NCBI RefSeq assembly: GCF_029873255.1
Contig: NZ_CP123622.1
Location: 893,501 to 957,500 of the forward strand
Length of the DNA: 64,000 nt
Reading direction: 5' to 3'
Source of the DNA: Pigmentibacter sp. JX0631
Lineage (GTDB): Bacteria; Bdellovibrionota_B; Oligoflexia; Silvanigrellales; Silvanigrellaceae
Shown here: positions 47,391-55,946 of the stretch, one piece after another
Position numbering within the stretch: position 1 is the first letter of the stretch
How the letters are laid out: every line of letters starts with the position of its first letter
The notes under the pieces: model-generated
Database searches by the model: none
Told to the model about the DNA's origin: nothing
What the model saw: only the letters and a program-made list of their open reading frames with translations
Translations under genes and position numbers: made by a program

Positions 47391-49313
47391 TTACTTAACT
47401 ATTAAAGAATCTAACGTCGCTTTTAATACTTTTAAGTAGCCATAAATATTCATTGGCTTTAGTAAAATAAAATCAGCCTTACTTTTTTCTTTAATTCTAT
47501 TGACATCACTTTCTAAAAACCGATTTGTATGAATACAAGTTTTTAATTTGGATTTATCTTCTATCAGCTCAATAATATCTAGACCATTATAATTTTCGTC
47601 GTTTAAATCAATATCAATAATATAAAGATGCAATTTATTTAATTTTATTTCGTTTTTTACCACTTCAATACTAGTTGTATAGGTTATATTAATATTCCTT
47701 ATAAAAGGCTGCATTTCATTTTCAAAAGACTTTAAGTGGTTTAAGTAACTGACATCATCATCTAAAACAATCATATTAATGATAAGAGAACTATTTTTTT
47801 CAAATGTATCTGCAATTTCTTTCAAGATAAATTTATGATCATTATCACATCTTATATTATAATCAATAATGTCTATTTCCCTGAAAAATATGTTGCTGTA
47901 TGGAATTTTTAATTTTTCATTATCGGCTTCATTTCTTGCAATAGGAAGTTGTATTTTAAATTCAACACCTTTTTCTTGGCTAGAGTGACAAAATATTTGT
48001 CCCTGATGTTCAGTAATTATTTTTTTAACAATAGCTAAACCTAAACCTGTACCTTTCGCTTTTCCTTTTGTAAAAAATAGTTCAAAAATTTTTTCTGTTT
48101 CTTCTGTGGGGATAAAAGAATTAGAATTTCCTATTGTCAATTCAAGATATTCTGGCAATTGCGGTTGTATGACTTCTGTTGTTGTGACCCATAATTTACC
48201 CCTTCCACCTTTCATTGATTCCAAAGCATTCGATATAATATTGATTAAAACTCTTTCCATTTTTTCATAATCAACATTTAATTTGTATTCATGAGTAAAA
48301 AGCGTTTCAATCTGAACATCAATTTTTTTATTCGTATCAAAACATGTCTTTAAACAAGATAAAATAAGTCTGCGAATACAAATATTTTTTTTGCTCAAAG
48401 TAATTTCCCTACCTAAAGTCATAATATCATTTAAGAAAAACTCTATTTTAGACAAGTCTTTATTAGTGGATTCAGTGATATTTGGTAGTATACTTTTAAT
48501 TTCTTCTAAATTTTTAGTGTTATTTAAGATAGATAAAATTATTTTTACTTTTGAAAAGGGTTGCCGCAAGTCATGCGCTAGCATTTGAATGGTAGTAGTG
48601 ACTGCTGATAATTCTGCAATTTTAACTTCATTTTTTTCTGCAATTTTAACTTCATTTTGATAGTGAAGTATCTGATTAAATAAATTGTAAAACTCATAAA
48701 ACTGTAATTCATTAGTATCTAAAGACGTTTTATTTGTTGTAAGCGACTTTTCTAGGGTATAAATAGGTAAAGAAATTTTACTATATAGATTTTTAATTTG
48801 CCTATTTATGATATAAAACAAGAAAATAACAAATATAATCAAAGAAAAGTAAATTGATAGCAAAGCACTTAACTTTAGTTCTTTTGCAAAGTATAAGTTT
48901 GCTATTATTTTGTTATTATATTCAATTTCCATTTTTTGCGAAGTATACATCTTGTCACTAAATATTACATTTTTAGTCAAATAAATTAAATTCTTCTTTC
49001 TAAAAAGACCATTTCCATAAGAACTTATTTCCACTTCCTCATTATTTTTATTTAAGACAAACAGACTAATTTCTGATAGCTCTTTACTTTGAATCAAAGA
49101 CACAAATTCTTTTTCAATTAAAAAACGGTCTCCAACAATAATTGAGTTTCTTAGTCCAACTTTTAATGAAGAAATAATAATATTTGGTATCTTGAAATAC
49201 ACAACCCAAGACACTAAAAAATAAACAAAAGATAGAATAATAAAGATAATTAAAATAAAAATTATGGCTTTTTTTCTGGAATTTTTTACGATAAATTCTT
49301 TTAGAGAAAGCAC
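47391..49313 (-). CDS. Hybrid sensor histidine kinase with C-terminal receiver domain
   Basis: This 640-residue membrane kinase has TM segments at about 16-40 and 148-168 flanking a ~105-residue periplasmic sensor, then a linker with a direct repeat (NEVKIAEK/NEVKIAEL, 220-235). A divergent HisKA with His247 (MLAHDLRQPFSKVK) follows, then an ATPase domain with NIISNALESMKGG and GKAKGTGLGLAIVKKIITEH. The C-terminal receiver has acidic DDD, phospho-acceptor in IIDIDLND, and the Lys in FILLKPMN. The start is GTG 49313 with GAGG six bases upstream. No DNA-binding response regulator is nearby, so its output partner is unknown. It lies upstream of the five binding proteins on the same strand. Confidence 0.88.
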   Translation of the reverse strand: MLSLKEFIVKNSRKKAIIFILIIFIILSFVYFLVSWVVYFKIPNIIISSLKVGLRNSIIVGDRFLIEKEFVSLIQSKELSEISLFVLNKNNEEVEISSYGNGLFRKKNLIYLTKNVIFSDKMYTSQKMEIEYNNKIIANLYFAKELKLSALLSIYFSLIIFVIFLFYIINRQIKNLYSKISLPIYTLEKSLTTNKTSLDTNELQFYEFYNLFNQILHYQNEVKIAEKNEVKIAELSAVTTTIQMLAHDLRQPFSKVKIILSILNNTKNLEEIKSILPNITESTNKDLSKIEFFLNDIMTLGREITLSKKNICIRRLILSCLKTCFDTNKKIDVQIETLFTHEYKLNVDYEKMERVLINIISNALESMKGGRGKLWVTTTEVIQPQLPEYLELTIGNSNSFIPTEETEKIFELFFTKGKAKGTGLGLAIVKKIITEHQGQIFCHSSQEKGVEFKIQLPIARNEADNEKLKIPYSNIFFREIDIIDYNIRCDNDHKFILKEIADTFEKNSSLIINMIVLDDDVSYLNHLKSFENEMQPFIRNINITYTTSIEVVKNEIKLNKLHLYIIDIDLNDENYNGLDIIELIEDKSKLKTCIHTNRFLESDVNRIKEKSKADFILLKPMNIYGYLKVLKATLDSLIVK

Positions 49314-49536
49314 ATTTTCCTCAATTTTTAATTATATTTATTAATTTTGGTTAAAAAATGCTTCTAGAATTAAATTTATTTCAAAATCATAACCCAACAA
49401 AGCCAACGGAGGGTATCACATAAAACATTTTATTACTAATGATTATAAATATACTGAAAAATATGTATTTAATAATATATTTTGGTAAGTTAAAGAATAA
49501 AAATAAATCAAAACATTTTCAATATATATAAAAAAA

Positions 49537-49564
49537 ATAGGAGATCTGTTTTTTTATCTCCTAT
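49537..49564 (-). terminator. Terminator of rpoD
   Basis: ATAGGAGAT and ATCTCCTAT (49537-49545 and 49556-49564) form a 9-bp stem. On the - strand it is followed by a run of eight T residues. It lies about 32 bases after the rpoD stop codon and ends the macromolecular-synthesis operon. Confidence 0.85.
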
Positions 49565-49595
49565 CAAAATATTTATCGAAAAAAATTGTAAACCT

Positions 49596-52181
49596 TTAGC
49601 TTTCGATAAAGGCTTTTAGTTTTTTAGAACGACTTGGATGACGTAATTTTCTTAACGCTTTTGCTTCAATTTGGCGGATACGTTCACGGGTTACATCAAA
49701 ACTTTGTCCCACTTCTTCCAAAGTGTGATCCGTTTTTTCACCAATACCAAAGCGCATGCGCAATACTTTTTCTTCCCTGGAAGTTAAAGTTGCAAGAACT
49801 TTCTTAGTTTGTTCGGACAAACTTTGGTTTGCTACAATATCAATTGGTGCTCCATGTGCTTTATCCTCAAGAAAATCTCCGTAGTGATTATCTTCTTCTT
49901 CGCCAATTGGGGCTTCCAAAGAAATTGGTTCGCGGGCAATTTTCATAACCTTGCGTACTTTTTCAATACTCATATCCATGCGTTGTGCAATTTCTTCAGG
50001 GGTAGGTTCACGCCCCATTTCTTGCACCAACTGGCGACTTGTTCGTACCATTTTGTTGATGGTTTCTATCATGTGTACTGGGATACGAATTGTTCTTGCT
50101 TGGTCTGCAATAGCGCGTGTTATAGCTTGGCGGATCCACCAAGTTGCATAAGTACTAAACTTATACCCACGGCGGTATTCAAACTTTTCCACTGCTTTCA
50201 TTAAACCGATGTTACCTTCTTGGATGAGATCCAAAAACTGTAATCCACGGTTCATGTATTTTTTTGCTATAGAAACAACTAATCTTAAGTTTGCTTCAAT
50301 GAGTTCACGTTTTGCTTCTTCGGCAAAACGATTTGCATTGCTAATAACTTGGTACTTAATTGCAATTTCACTACGACTAAGGAAACAAGCTTGTTCACTC
50401 AGCAAAATAGAATTATGGGCTGATAAATAAGTCGCCTTAAAGTTTTCCCAATCTCTTTCAGTTAAGAAATTTACTTCTATTGGTCTTGTTGCATTTGAGT
50501 TACAATATGCTGACAAACGCGCTTCATCTAAACGGGTTCTAACTTTAACTTTATTGATTTCCTTCATGCAGTCGGAAACAATTTTTGCATGCGTATCAAG
50601 CTCTGTCACAATTTGTTGAATGATACGGCGATTGATATTAATTTCTTTGACAATTTCAAACATTTGATTGCGGGATTCAACTAATATTTCGCGCTCATGG
50701 GAAGATAATTTATCTAGTCCTTGCAAGCCATATTTATCTTCAATTTCAATGACAGTTTTTGCCAGTTTCATAAAGCTTTCAACCAACACTCGAACCCGTT
50801 GGGATTGGCCTTCGTCGTTAGCTTGATCTTGCTCGTCATCAAAGCCCTTAACTAAATTTTTAGCTTTAATAATGCCATCAATAAACTTCTGTCCAATATC
50901 ACACATATGGTTGATACCAATGCGTAAGGACACAAGATGTTCTAGGAGCTTATTTTCTTCATTTTCAATTTTCTTTGCTATCTCAACTTCACCGTCACGG
51001 GAGAGTAAAGCTACTTGTCCCATTTTTCTGAGATAAACACGCACAGGATCATTGCTGCGCGCAGAAGCGTCGAGTTCTTCTTCTTCGCCGCCAAGATCGG
51101 CACCAAATTCTTCAGCTGCAAGAAAATCATCTTCAGGTAAAGCTGTTGCATCGTCAGCATCGAGATCAACGTCGCCAAGAAGATCGTCGTCTTCTTCCAT
51201 GTTAAATTCATCGGGCTCTTCGTCTAAAGTAGCTTCTTCAAAGCCTTCTTCTTCTTCGCCATCAGCTCCTTTGCCATTTTTAGCTTTACCTGCTTTTTTT
51301 CCACCTTCTATTTTATTAGGTTGCTCTTTCTTTTTAACGGCCTTTGTCTCTATTTTTTCATCGGAAAGATCATCACTACTGGTTACTTTAGCTTCTTTTT
51401 TTGCATTTGGAGCTGCAACTTTTTCAGTTTTCTCAGGGGCAACCGATTTAGGAGCACTTCTTTTATCTTTACTAGAAGTTGCTTTCACGGCCTCAGTGAC
51501 GGAAGCTGATGTTTTTGCTTTGTGCTTAATAGTTTCTAAATGCGCAGAATGAGCCAATTTTCTTTCATCATCAGCTGCATGCGCAATAGGAGCAACAGTA
51601 GCTTCTTTCTCAGCTTTCTTTTTGATGACAATAGGTTTGCCTTCAGGAGTTTTAGCAGTCACTGCAATTTTACTTACCACAGCTTTAGCAGTAGTTTTTG
51701 CACTATCTTTTTTAGCGGACTGAGAATGAGTGGAATCGTCTAAATTTTGTTGCGTTGTTTTTTTCGTAACCATAAGATCTTTAATACTTTTTTCTACCTT
51801 AGAAGTTAATAATTTATCTTTCTCATGCCCACTTGATTTGTGCTCATGAGCAGACCTGTTTATAGAAGGTTTTGCTTCTTTTTCCACCTTTGGGGCAGAA
51901 GATTTTTTTGAATCTTTATCAGAAGAAGTATGCTCATCCTTTTTTTCCTGATGCTCATTAGTTTTTGGTTGAGACTGTTTTTTCGTACTAGACTGATTTT
52001 CTTTTTTTCCAGCTTTAAGTTCAGAAGGTTTTGAAGTATTTTGCGTTTTAGCGGAAGGCTTTTCGCTTTTTTTGCCCGCCTGAGCTCCCAACTTTGAACT
52101 TGCGGATTTTTCTTTTTGAGCGGACTCAGATACACGTTTCTGACCACCAACTGTTGCAGACTTTGACTTGGAACTCGTCAT
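49596..52181 (-). CDS. rpoD: Primary RNA polymerase sigma factor RpoD with long disordered N-terminus
   Basis: This is the housekeeping sigma-70. From about residue 377 it is conventional: region 1.2 [20 protein letters not shown], region 2 [20 protein letters not shown] and [20 protein letters not shown], region 3, and region 4 with the helix-turn-helix [20 protein letters not shown]. The first ~305 residues are basic, Lys/Ser/Ala-rich and low in complexity, recalling histone-H1-like tails. Residues ~306-371 are strongly acidic. At 861 residues it is much longer than E. coli RpoD (613). It lies downstream of dnaG after 90 bases. Confidence 0.97.
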   Translation of the reverse strand: MTSSKSKSATVGGQKRVSESAQKEKSASSKLGAQAGKKSEKPSAKTQNTSKPSELKAGKKENQSSTKKQSQPKTNEHQEKKDEHTSSDKDSKKSSAPKVEKEAKPSINRSAHEHKSSGHEKDKLLTSKVEKSIKDLMVTKKTTQQNLDDSTHSQSAKKDSAKTTAKAVVSKIAVTAKTPEGKPIVIKKKAEKEATVAPIAHAADDERKLAHSAHLETIKHKAKTSASVTEAVKATSSKDKRSAPKSVAPEKTEKVAAPNAKKEAKVTSSDDLSDEKIETKAVKKKEQPNKIEGGKKAGKAKNGKGADGEEEEGFEEATLDEEPDEFNMEEDDDLLGDVDLDADDATALPEDDFLAAEEFGADLGGEEEELDASARSNDPVRVYLRKMGQVALLSRDGEVEIAKKIENEENKLLEHLVSLRIGINHMCDIGQKFIDGIIKAKNLVKGFDDEQDQANDEGQSQRVRVLVESFMKLAKTVIEIEDKYGLQGLDKLSSHEREILVESRNQMFEIVKEININRRIIQQIVTELDTHAKIVSDCMKEINKVKVRTRLDEARLSAYCNSNATRPIEVNFLTERDWENFKATYLSAHNSILLSEQACFLSRSEIAIKYQVISNANRFAEEAKRELIEANLRLVVSIAKKYMNRGLQFLDLIQEGNIGLMKAVEKFEYRRGYKFSTYATWWIRQAITRAIADQARTIRIPVHMIETINKMVRTSRQLVQEMGREPTPEEIAQRMDMSIEKVRKVMKIAREPISLEAPIGEEEDNHYGDFLEDKAHGAPIDIVANQSLSEQTKKVLATLTSREEKVLRMRFGIGEKTDHTLEEVGQSFDVTRERIRQIEAKALRKLRHPSRSKKLKAFIES

Positions 52182-52271
52182 ATATTAAAAACCCCCAAGA
52201 ATCACAAAACAAAAGACCAATCCAGCAGCGTAACATTCACACAAAGTGGATACATTGAAATACTTTTTGCG

Positions 52272-55200
52272 TTATTGCAAACTAAAATTAGCAAAAGAAC
52301 CGAATTCCTTGATTCGTCTTGAACGCTCAGTGACAAGATCATGAAATTGTTCGTCTATTTCATTATCAAAATGGAAACTCGAAAAAGCTTTAAGCGCATT
52401 GTCAATATATTCAAGTTCCAATTGAAGTAAAGCTTCAGCAATAAATGCCGTTATGACACCTCTTTGTGCAGAAAGTCGAATGTTTCGCAACTGAAACCTC
52501 AAAAAACCAGAATTTTTTAAATCCCAAATATTCTTAAATGATATCATGGACACGTTACCTGGCAAGCTTTCTTTTAATAATTCCTCCATTTTATATTGAT
52601 ATAAAATGTGAACATCTGAGTTAACATAGGCAATAACAAATTTAGCTTCTGCAGAAAATTGAATTTCATTCGACTTGCTGAGTTCAAGCAATGAAATGTG
52701 TTGATTTTCCACCATAGCAGATAGGAACTCCAAGTAAACTGAAAAACTTATTTTACTCATTTGGTGAGTAATAGCTAAGGCGCATATCCTTTCATTCACC
52801 TCAATCTCACTGTCTTTTTCTAAAGCCACATTTTGCAAGCGCAAAGGAAGTTCAGAAAATTTGGCATGAAGTAAAGAAAGTAAAAGTTTTACTTCGGTTG
52901 TTGTTAATGCAGGCCATACAATAGATTGAAAACTATCAAAATCATTCTGCAAATTTTTATTATTAACCTGTTTTTGCCCCGTTGGAAGCAACCCTTTCTG
53001 TTCTTTTCTTAAGTCTTCAGGATATATATTTTTTAAGTACTTGTCACACAAAAAATGCAAAGCTTCATTTTGCACCCCAATATCAGGATGTTGAAAGATT
53101 ATAGGGAGCATTTGTTGTTTTAGAAGTCTTAGAAAAACCTCAAGATCTTCTCTGGCTTCAGTAAACAGCCATTCAGCAATTTGATTTACAAGGGGAACAG
53201 TTTTTTCAATCAATTTCTGAAATTCTCCTGCACCATAGTTTTTCAGAAACTCATCTGGATCTTTACCATCAGGAACTGCGAGAAATTCAACATCAATATT
53301 TTTAGTTGGATAGACTGTCGCAAAAGTTCGCTTTGCCGCTTGAAATCCAGCATTATCGGAATCAAAACATAATATAATGCGCTTTGTTACTTTCGCAAGG
53401 ACGTCTAAATGAAATGTTGTTAAACTTGTTCCCATTACGGCAACAGTGTTTGAAAAACCCTTATTTACCAAGGAAATACAATCCATATATCCTTCAACCA
53501 CAAGTACATATCCATACGTAACAATGGCTTGCATCGCTGCATGAAAATTGAATAAAATTTTTGATTTGGCAAATAATTTTGACTCTGATGAATTAATATA
53601 CTTTGGAATGTTTAAGTTTTTAGAGCGATTTTGCGAAGAAAATATTCTACCTGATAAAGCAACAGGTTCACCACTATGACCATAAATAGGAATAATAATT
53701 CTATCATGAAAAAAATCATAGTATCCATTTTTTAACTTACTTTCCTTTACTAAACCTAATTTTAAAAGAGGTTCTGAAGGTACAGAGCGATTTTCTATCT
53801 TTCTCGAAAGTTCATGGGACGCTGGACATAATCCTAATTTCCATTTTTGCATTAATTCAATAGTAAACCCTCTTTGCTCTAAATATTTTTTAGCCTCTAA
53901 AGCATATGGGAAAGTAGAAAATAAAATTTTATGATAAAATTGAATTGTTTTTTCTAAATACTCTTGATCATGTTCTATTTCTTTTTCATTAATCTCTTTT
54001 TCTTCGGCAAGAATTTTAATATCTTGTTTTTTTAAAGAAACAGTTTCAGATACAAAATCGGACTTTTGTTGTTCAATAATTTGCGCGTTTCTTTTATCAT
54101 TATAGCTATTATCAAGCATATAGTTTTTGGCAAAAATTATTTTTGATGACGAAAAAAATTTCTGGGCTATTTGTTCTAACAATACATCTTTTCTTGTATG
54201 TTCTTCAATTTTACTAAATAAGGGGAGAATTTTTTTATTAAACTCAAACAACCTGTTATTTACAGGAATTTGCTGAAGATAACTATGAATAACTTCTTCC
54301 CATAATTTTTTAGTATTTAATTTCAGTTTTTCTATTTGGCCTATTAATGAACTAGACTCTAAAGGATTTAATTTTAAAACTTCAAAATTTAGATCTTTTA
54401 TATTCAAAGATTCTTTAAATATATTCCAAAGAAAAAGTTTGCTTTTTTCAAAGTTAGTAACAACACTGACAACAGTTGGAACTTTATTAGTTATTTCTTT
54501 AATTATAGCCGCATTTAAATTATTTTCTAATGATAAAATGACATTTGGCACATTTAATTTATAAAGATAATTAAAATCAGAAAAATGATTAACAACATAA
54601 ACCAATTTATGTTGCGCAATAATAGATCTAATTTGTTGCCAGTTTAAACAACGAATTGTTCTTTTTGGAAAAGGAGTTACTATTTTTAATTCAGGAATAT
54701 TAACTGGATCAAGACATTCCTCTTCTACAGCGGAAATTGTATTTATATTTATTCCAACACAAAAACCACCAATTTTTCCATTATCTTTATACAATGGAAA
54801 AACAATGCAATTTGAATAATCATAATGTAGAAAATCAATTAAAGAACTAGATTGAAAATGTTCCGTATATTTTTTATTTTCTCCAGTAAATAACATATCT
54901 AGTTGTTGATTAACTGGTAAATTAAAGTAATTTTTTAATAAATTATTTTGTGTATTTTGGAATATTTCATTTTTATTTGCTTTGAAAAATTCATAAGTTT
55001 TTTCTAAATCTTTTTGCAATTTTTCAAAACGTTCTGTTTCTTTGGAGTTTTTTTTCTCTTCTGCAGTTGTTTCATACTCTAATGGTATTTGATATTGCCC
55101 AGCAAGCGCTTCTACTACTTCTCTAAAACTATGCCCTGTTCTATGCATTTCGTAGTCGATGATACTGCCGTGTGCTTTGCAGGCATAGCAGTGATAATGT

Positions 55201-55358
55201 TCAGAATATACGTACATACTTGGCGAAGAGTCTTGATGAAATACGCATTTGGCAACAGCATTCCCTCCAGAGCGTTTTATTTCAATATACCTTTGAAGGT
55301 GCTCTGGTAAATTTATGGTCTGGATTAGGTTTTGAATTGAATGCTTGCGAAGTCTCAA
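52272..55358 (-). CDS. dnaG: DNA primase DnaG, enlarged, with apparent second inactive TOPRIM core
   Basis: DnaG makes RNA primers for replication. Residues are numbered from TTG 55358, which has GAGG five bases upstream and gives the usual spacing to the zinc finger; a TTG at 55388 is also possible. The CHC2 zinc finger uses C38, H41, C57 and C60. The active core spans about 469-735, with DRIIIPIYGHSGEPVALSGR, VVEGYMD (E622), GTSLTTFHLDVL and CFDSDNAG (D666, D668). The product is ~1028 residues, against ~600 usual. Residues ~119-345 align by eye to this core but lack the catalytic acids (VVNHFSD and VVTNFEKS). A helical tail follows the active core. Confidence 0.95.
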   Translation of the reverse strand: MRLRKHSIQNLIQTINLPEHLQRYIEIKRSGGNAVAKCVFHQDSSPSMYVYSEHYHCYACKAHGSIIDYEMHRTGHSFREVVEALAGQYQIPLEYETTAEEKKNSKETERFEKLQKDLEKTYEFFKANKNEIFQNTQNNLLKNYFNLPVNQQLDMLFTGENKKYTEHFQSSSLIDFLHYDYSNCIVFPLYKDNGKIGGFCVGININTISAVEEECLDPVNIPELKIVTPFPKRTIRCLNWQQIRSIIAQHKLVYVVNHFSDFNYLYKLNVPNVILSLENNLNAAIIKEITNKVPTVVSVVTNFEKSKLFLWNIFKESLNIKDLNFEVLKLNPLESSSLIGQIEKLKLNTKKLWEEVIHSYLQQIPVNNRLFEFNKKILPLFSKIEEHTRKDVLLEQIAQKFFSSSKIIFAKNYMLDNSYNDKRNAQIIEQQKSDFVSETVSLKKQDIKILAEEKEINEKEIEHDQEYLEKTIQFYHKILFSTFPYALEAKKYLEQRGFTIELMQKWKLGLCPASHELSRKIENRSVPSEPLLKLGLVKESKLKNGYYDFFHDRIIIPIYGHSGEPVALSGRIFSSQNRSKNLNIPKYINSSESKLFAKSKILFNFHAAMQAIVTYGYVLVVEGYMDCISLVNKGFSNTVAVMGTSLTTFHLDVLAKVTKRIILCFDSDNAGFQAAKRTFATVYPTKNIDVEFLAVPDGKDPDEFLKNYGAGEFQKLIEKTVPLVNQIAEWLFTEAREDLEVFLRLLKQQMLPIIFQHPDIGVQNEALHFLCDKYLKNIYPEDLRKEQKGLLPTGQKQVNNKNLQNDFDSFQSIVWPALTTTEVKLLLSLLHAKFSELPLRLQNVALEKDSEIEVNERICALAITHQMSKISFSVYLEFLSAMVENQHISLLELSKSNEIQFSAEAKFVIAYVNSDVHILYQYKMEELLKESLPGNVSMISFKNIWDLKNSGFLRFQLRNIRLSAQRGVITAFIAEALLQLELEYIDNALKAFSSFHFDNEIDEQFHDLVTERSRRIKEFGSFANFSLQ

Positions 55359-55424
55359 ACAAACCTCACTAGGACAATTACCCCACAAAGTAAATTTGCA
55401 GGTCTTAGCATTTGAGTATAACGC

Positions 55425-55458
55425 AAAAAGGAGAGCTGTGAAGACAACTCTCCCTTTT
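55425..55458 (-). terminator. Terminator between rpsU and dnaG
   Basis: On the - strand AAAAGGGAGAG (55458-55448) pairs with CTCTCCTTTTT (55435-55425) with one G-T pair, and the descending arm ends in a T-run. The position matches the internal terminator between rpsU and dnaG in E. coli, which keeps primase levels far below S21. Confidence 0.8.
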
Positions 55459-55476
55459 AAAAAAGTACTTAAGAAA

Positions 55477-55674
55477 TTAAGCCATTAATTTCTTTTGCTT
55501 TTTAAGAGCGCGTTTGCGTGCAGCCATACGTTTTCTCTTAATTTTTACAGAGGGTTTTTCATAATGCTCACGTTTACGGATTTCAGAAAGGATCCCTGCT
55601 TTTTCGCATTGCTTTTTAAATCTGCGCATTGCGCTTTCAAAGGTTTCACCTTCTTTAATTTTAACTACTGGCAT
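55477..55674 (-). CDS. rpsU: 30S ribosomal protein S21
   Basis: S21 helps the 30S subunit bind mRNA. From ATG 55674 the 65-residue product starts [20 protein letters not shown], has [20 protein letters not shown] and a basic C-terminal [17 protein letters not shown] tail. This start has GGGGGG eight bases upstream; an ATG three codons earlier is too close to it. It heads the rpsU-dnaG-rpoD operon. Confidence 0.96.
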   Translation of the reverse strand: MPVVKIKEGETFESAMRRFKKQCEKAGILSEIRKREHYEKPSVKIKRKRMAARKRALKKQKKLMA

Positions 55675-55946
55675 ATCATTCACCCCCCTTCATTTTAAGC
55701 TCACCCGATCATCTATCAAATCGGTTTTGGGTTCGTATCTTAAATTTAAGCAAAATTCAAGAAACTTTCCGAAGAATAATTTTAGAAGAAAGAGTAGAAA
55801 GGTCCAAAATCCTTCTTCCCTCGATTTTCTATCACCAATATAATTCATTGATATTTATATATTTTTTGTATAATTAAGAAGTTAGAACATAATTTTGCTC
55901 AGAAGTTCGGGTTTGTCGAAATTGCAAAAGGAGAGGTTAATCGCAT

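Noticed and set aside
51052..51552. 166-codon Ser-rich frame antisense to rpoD
   Set aside because: It is the mirror of the Lys/Glu/Asp-rich N-terminal coding region of rpoD; such codon bias opens antisense frames without stops.
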